Of a stretch of 7,124 nt of DNA, positions 6,288-7,124 are shown piece after piece. Within the stretch, counting starts at the first letter, position 1; each line of letters starts with the position of its first letter. The notes under the pieces are model-generated. The model was given only the letters and a program-made list of their open reading frames with translations. It did no database searches and was not told where the DNA came from. This DNA comes from Candidatus Collierbacteria bacterium (lineage in GTDB: Bacteria; Patescibacteriota; Microgenomatia; UBA1400; MFAQ01): assembly GCA_903873735.1 (NCBI GenBank), contig CAIQPO010000019.1:1-7124 (forward strand), written 5' to 3'. Made by a program: the position numbers and the translations under genes.

Positions 6288-6683
6288 ATGAAAACACAAA
6301 AAGGTTTTACATTAATGGAGCTTTTGGTAGTGATTGGAATTATTGGGATTTTGCTGGCTTTTGTAACCGTAAGTTTTTCACGAGCTCAAAGGCAAAGTAG
6401 AGACACGAGGCGCAAACAAGATTTGTCGGCAATTCAGAATGCAATGGAGCAATATTATTCTGTAAACAGTTTTCAATATCCAGTCTGTGGATGTACTGAC
6501 TCTTCGGCGACATCATGTTGTACGGCTTTAAATGTGGCTACATATTTTCCAAATGGCAGCGCGCCAGTCGATCCACTCAATGTGGCACCCAATAGATATG
6601 TTTATGCTTCAACAGCTACTGGTTATACTGTTACCGCCACAATGGAGCTTGGAGGGACGAAGGTTGTTTATTCACTACAATAA
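6288..6683 (+). CDS. Prepilin 4, cysteine-cluster type IV pilin-like protein
   Basis: 131-aa prepilin starting 5 nt after the pilin 3 stop, with no Shine-Dalgarno site. Leader MKTQKG is cut before FTLMELLVVIGIIGILLA, with Glu11 at mature +5. The shared signature is RQSRDTRRKQDLSAIQNAM (35-53), then QYP at 63-65. Four cysteines fall within 12 residues (67, 69, 77, 78; CGC then CC), directly after QYP, where the other pilins have a short unstructured link. This cluster could form a tight two-disulfide knot or bind a metal; neither is proven. The usual short beta region follows, with PVDPLN at 93-98 and a YVYAST/YTVTATME pattern. It is small, as minor pilins often are. Confidence 0.9.
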   Translation: MKTQKGFTLMELLVVIGIIGILLAFVTVSFSRAQRQSRDTRRKQDLSAIQNAMEQYYSVNSFQYPVCGCTDSSATSCCTALNVATYFPNGSAPVDPLNVAPNRYVYASTATGYTVTATMELGGTKVVYSLQ

Positions 6684-7075
6684 TGAAGATGAATAAGAGA
6701 AAAGGATTTACATTTGTGGAGTTGATGGTGGTGATGACAATAGGAGCCATCATCTTTGCTGTGACATCTGTTACTTATAGAAGTATTACTATCAATTCAA
6801 GAGATGCAAGAAGAAAGTCAGACCTTGAGGCTGTAAGACAAGCTTTAGAGCTTTGCAGATCTTATTCTGGAGCTTATCCCGCAGAAGATCCGGCTGCAAG
6901 TAATACTTTGGGGACTACCATTGTTTGCGGAGGGCAGACATATATGTCGGAGGTGCCTACTGACCCAAAGACTCAGGCGGAGTATTACTACAATCAATCC
7001 TCAGCTTCTACGTATGAAGTTCGTACAACTATGGAAGATACCTCCTTAAACCCTTATGAGCTACACCAACCATAA
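6683..7075 (+). CDS. Prepilin 5, type IV pilin-like protein
   Basis: 130-aa prepilin whose ATG shares one base with the pilin 4 stop (TAATG). A second in-frame ATG at 6689 could also serve. Leader MKMNKRKG is cut before FTFVELMVVMTIGAIIFA, with Glu13 at mature +5. The shared signature is NSRDARRKSDLEAVRQALE (38-56), then AYP at 64-66. The only cysteines are 58, within the predicted amphipathic helix, and 82; a disulfide between them would pin the helix to the first loop. VPTDPKTQAEYYY (91-103) is the proline-aspartate-tyrosine motif seen in related pseudopilins. The last 20 bases overlap the start of another prepilin. Confidence 0.9.
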   Translation: MKMNKRKGFTFVELMVVMTIGAIIFAVTSVTYRSITINSRDARRKSDLEAVRQALELCRSYSGAYPAEDPAASNTLGTTIVCGGQTYMSEVPTDPKTQAEYYYNQSSASTYEVRTTMEDTSLNPYELHQP

Positions 7076-7124
7076 CCGATTCGAACTTGGATTTACCTTA
7101 GTAGAAATGCTAGTGACTATTTCA
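7056..7124 (+). CDS. Prepilin 6, N-terminus only (runs off the window)
   Basis: From ATG 7056 the frame reads MSYTNHNRFELG followed by FTLVEMLVTIS, then leaves the window. This is a class III leader with the cut after Gly12 and the mature +5 glutamate at Glu17. A stop in the same frame at 7047-7049 leaves ATG 7056 as the only ATG, so the gene overlaps pilin 5 by 20 nt (7056-7075). No Shine-Dalgarno site is visible, so coupling to pilin 5 is likely. The mature N-terminus lacks the LLVVIGII run of pilins 3 and 4, so this is a distinct paralogue. Its size and cysteine content cannot be seen. Confidence 0.85.
   Translation, partial: MSYTNHNRFELGFTLVEMLVTIS

Noticed and set aside
59..7124. Type II secretion or ComG competence pseudopilus instead of a type IV pilus
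   Set aside because: The presence of a full PilT retraction ATPase next to PilB favours a retractable type IV pilus. A role in DNA uptake remains possible but is not shown here.
1..7124. Mobile elements, CRISPR arrays, tRNA or rRNA genes
   Set aside because: No transposase or integrase motifs, no regularly spaced repeat-spacer pattern and no RNA gene-like cloverleaf were seen. The window is filled by pilus genes with gaps under 70 nt.

Overview
This window is almost entirely a type IV pilus (T4P) assembly locus, with every gene on the + strand. The short prepilin leaders, single-copy compact pilB/pilT/pilC, very tight packing with overlapping stop and start codons, near absence of Shine-Dalgarno sites, AT-leaning composition, and pilins with an (R/S)RK-x-D-x-x-x-(L/I)-x-x-A-(L/M)-E signature after the hydrophobic helix all point to an uncultivated Patescibacteria / Candidate Phyla Radiation bacterium. 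Which lineage is an inference I cannot settle from the sequence alone. UGA acts as a normal stop (pilD and pilin 2 end in it, and no long gene contains it internally), so the UGA=Gly code of Absconditabacteria/Gracilibacteria does not apply.

Layout: (1) positions 1-50 hold a GC-richer stretch that may be the tail of an upstream reading frame. (2) 59-3781 is a tight cassette of the extension ATPase pilB, the retraction ATPase pilT and the platform protein pilC, with 2-nt and 1-nt gaps. (3) A promoter-like TTGACA element at the end of pilC precedes pilin 1 (3828-4421), which is closed by a strong 12-bp-stem terminator (4442-4469). (4) A second unit begins immediately after the terminator with the prepilin peptidase pilD (4488-5303), followed by four further complete prepilins and the start of a sixth (5300-7124), nearly all overlapping by a few bases. 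The last one runs off the window.

How they work together: PilD removes the short positively charged leaders before the conserved Phe of each prepilin. PilB drives assembly through PilC at the inner membrane, and PilT drives retraction. Pilin 1, which is the longest complete pilin, sits next to pilC and appears to have its own promoter and terminator, is the best candidate for the major pilin. Pilins 2-6 are best read as minor or alternative pilins. No secretin (PilQ) or alignment proteins (PilM/N/O) are visible in this window.

The system itself is known. The parts most worth a second look are the PilB N-terminus that seems to start in the middle of its regulatory domain, the possible leaderless promoter of pilD, the transcriptional insulation of pilin 1, and the coupled, cysteine-variable pilin array with traces of recent duplication.
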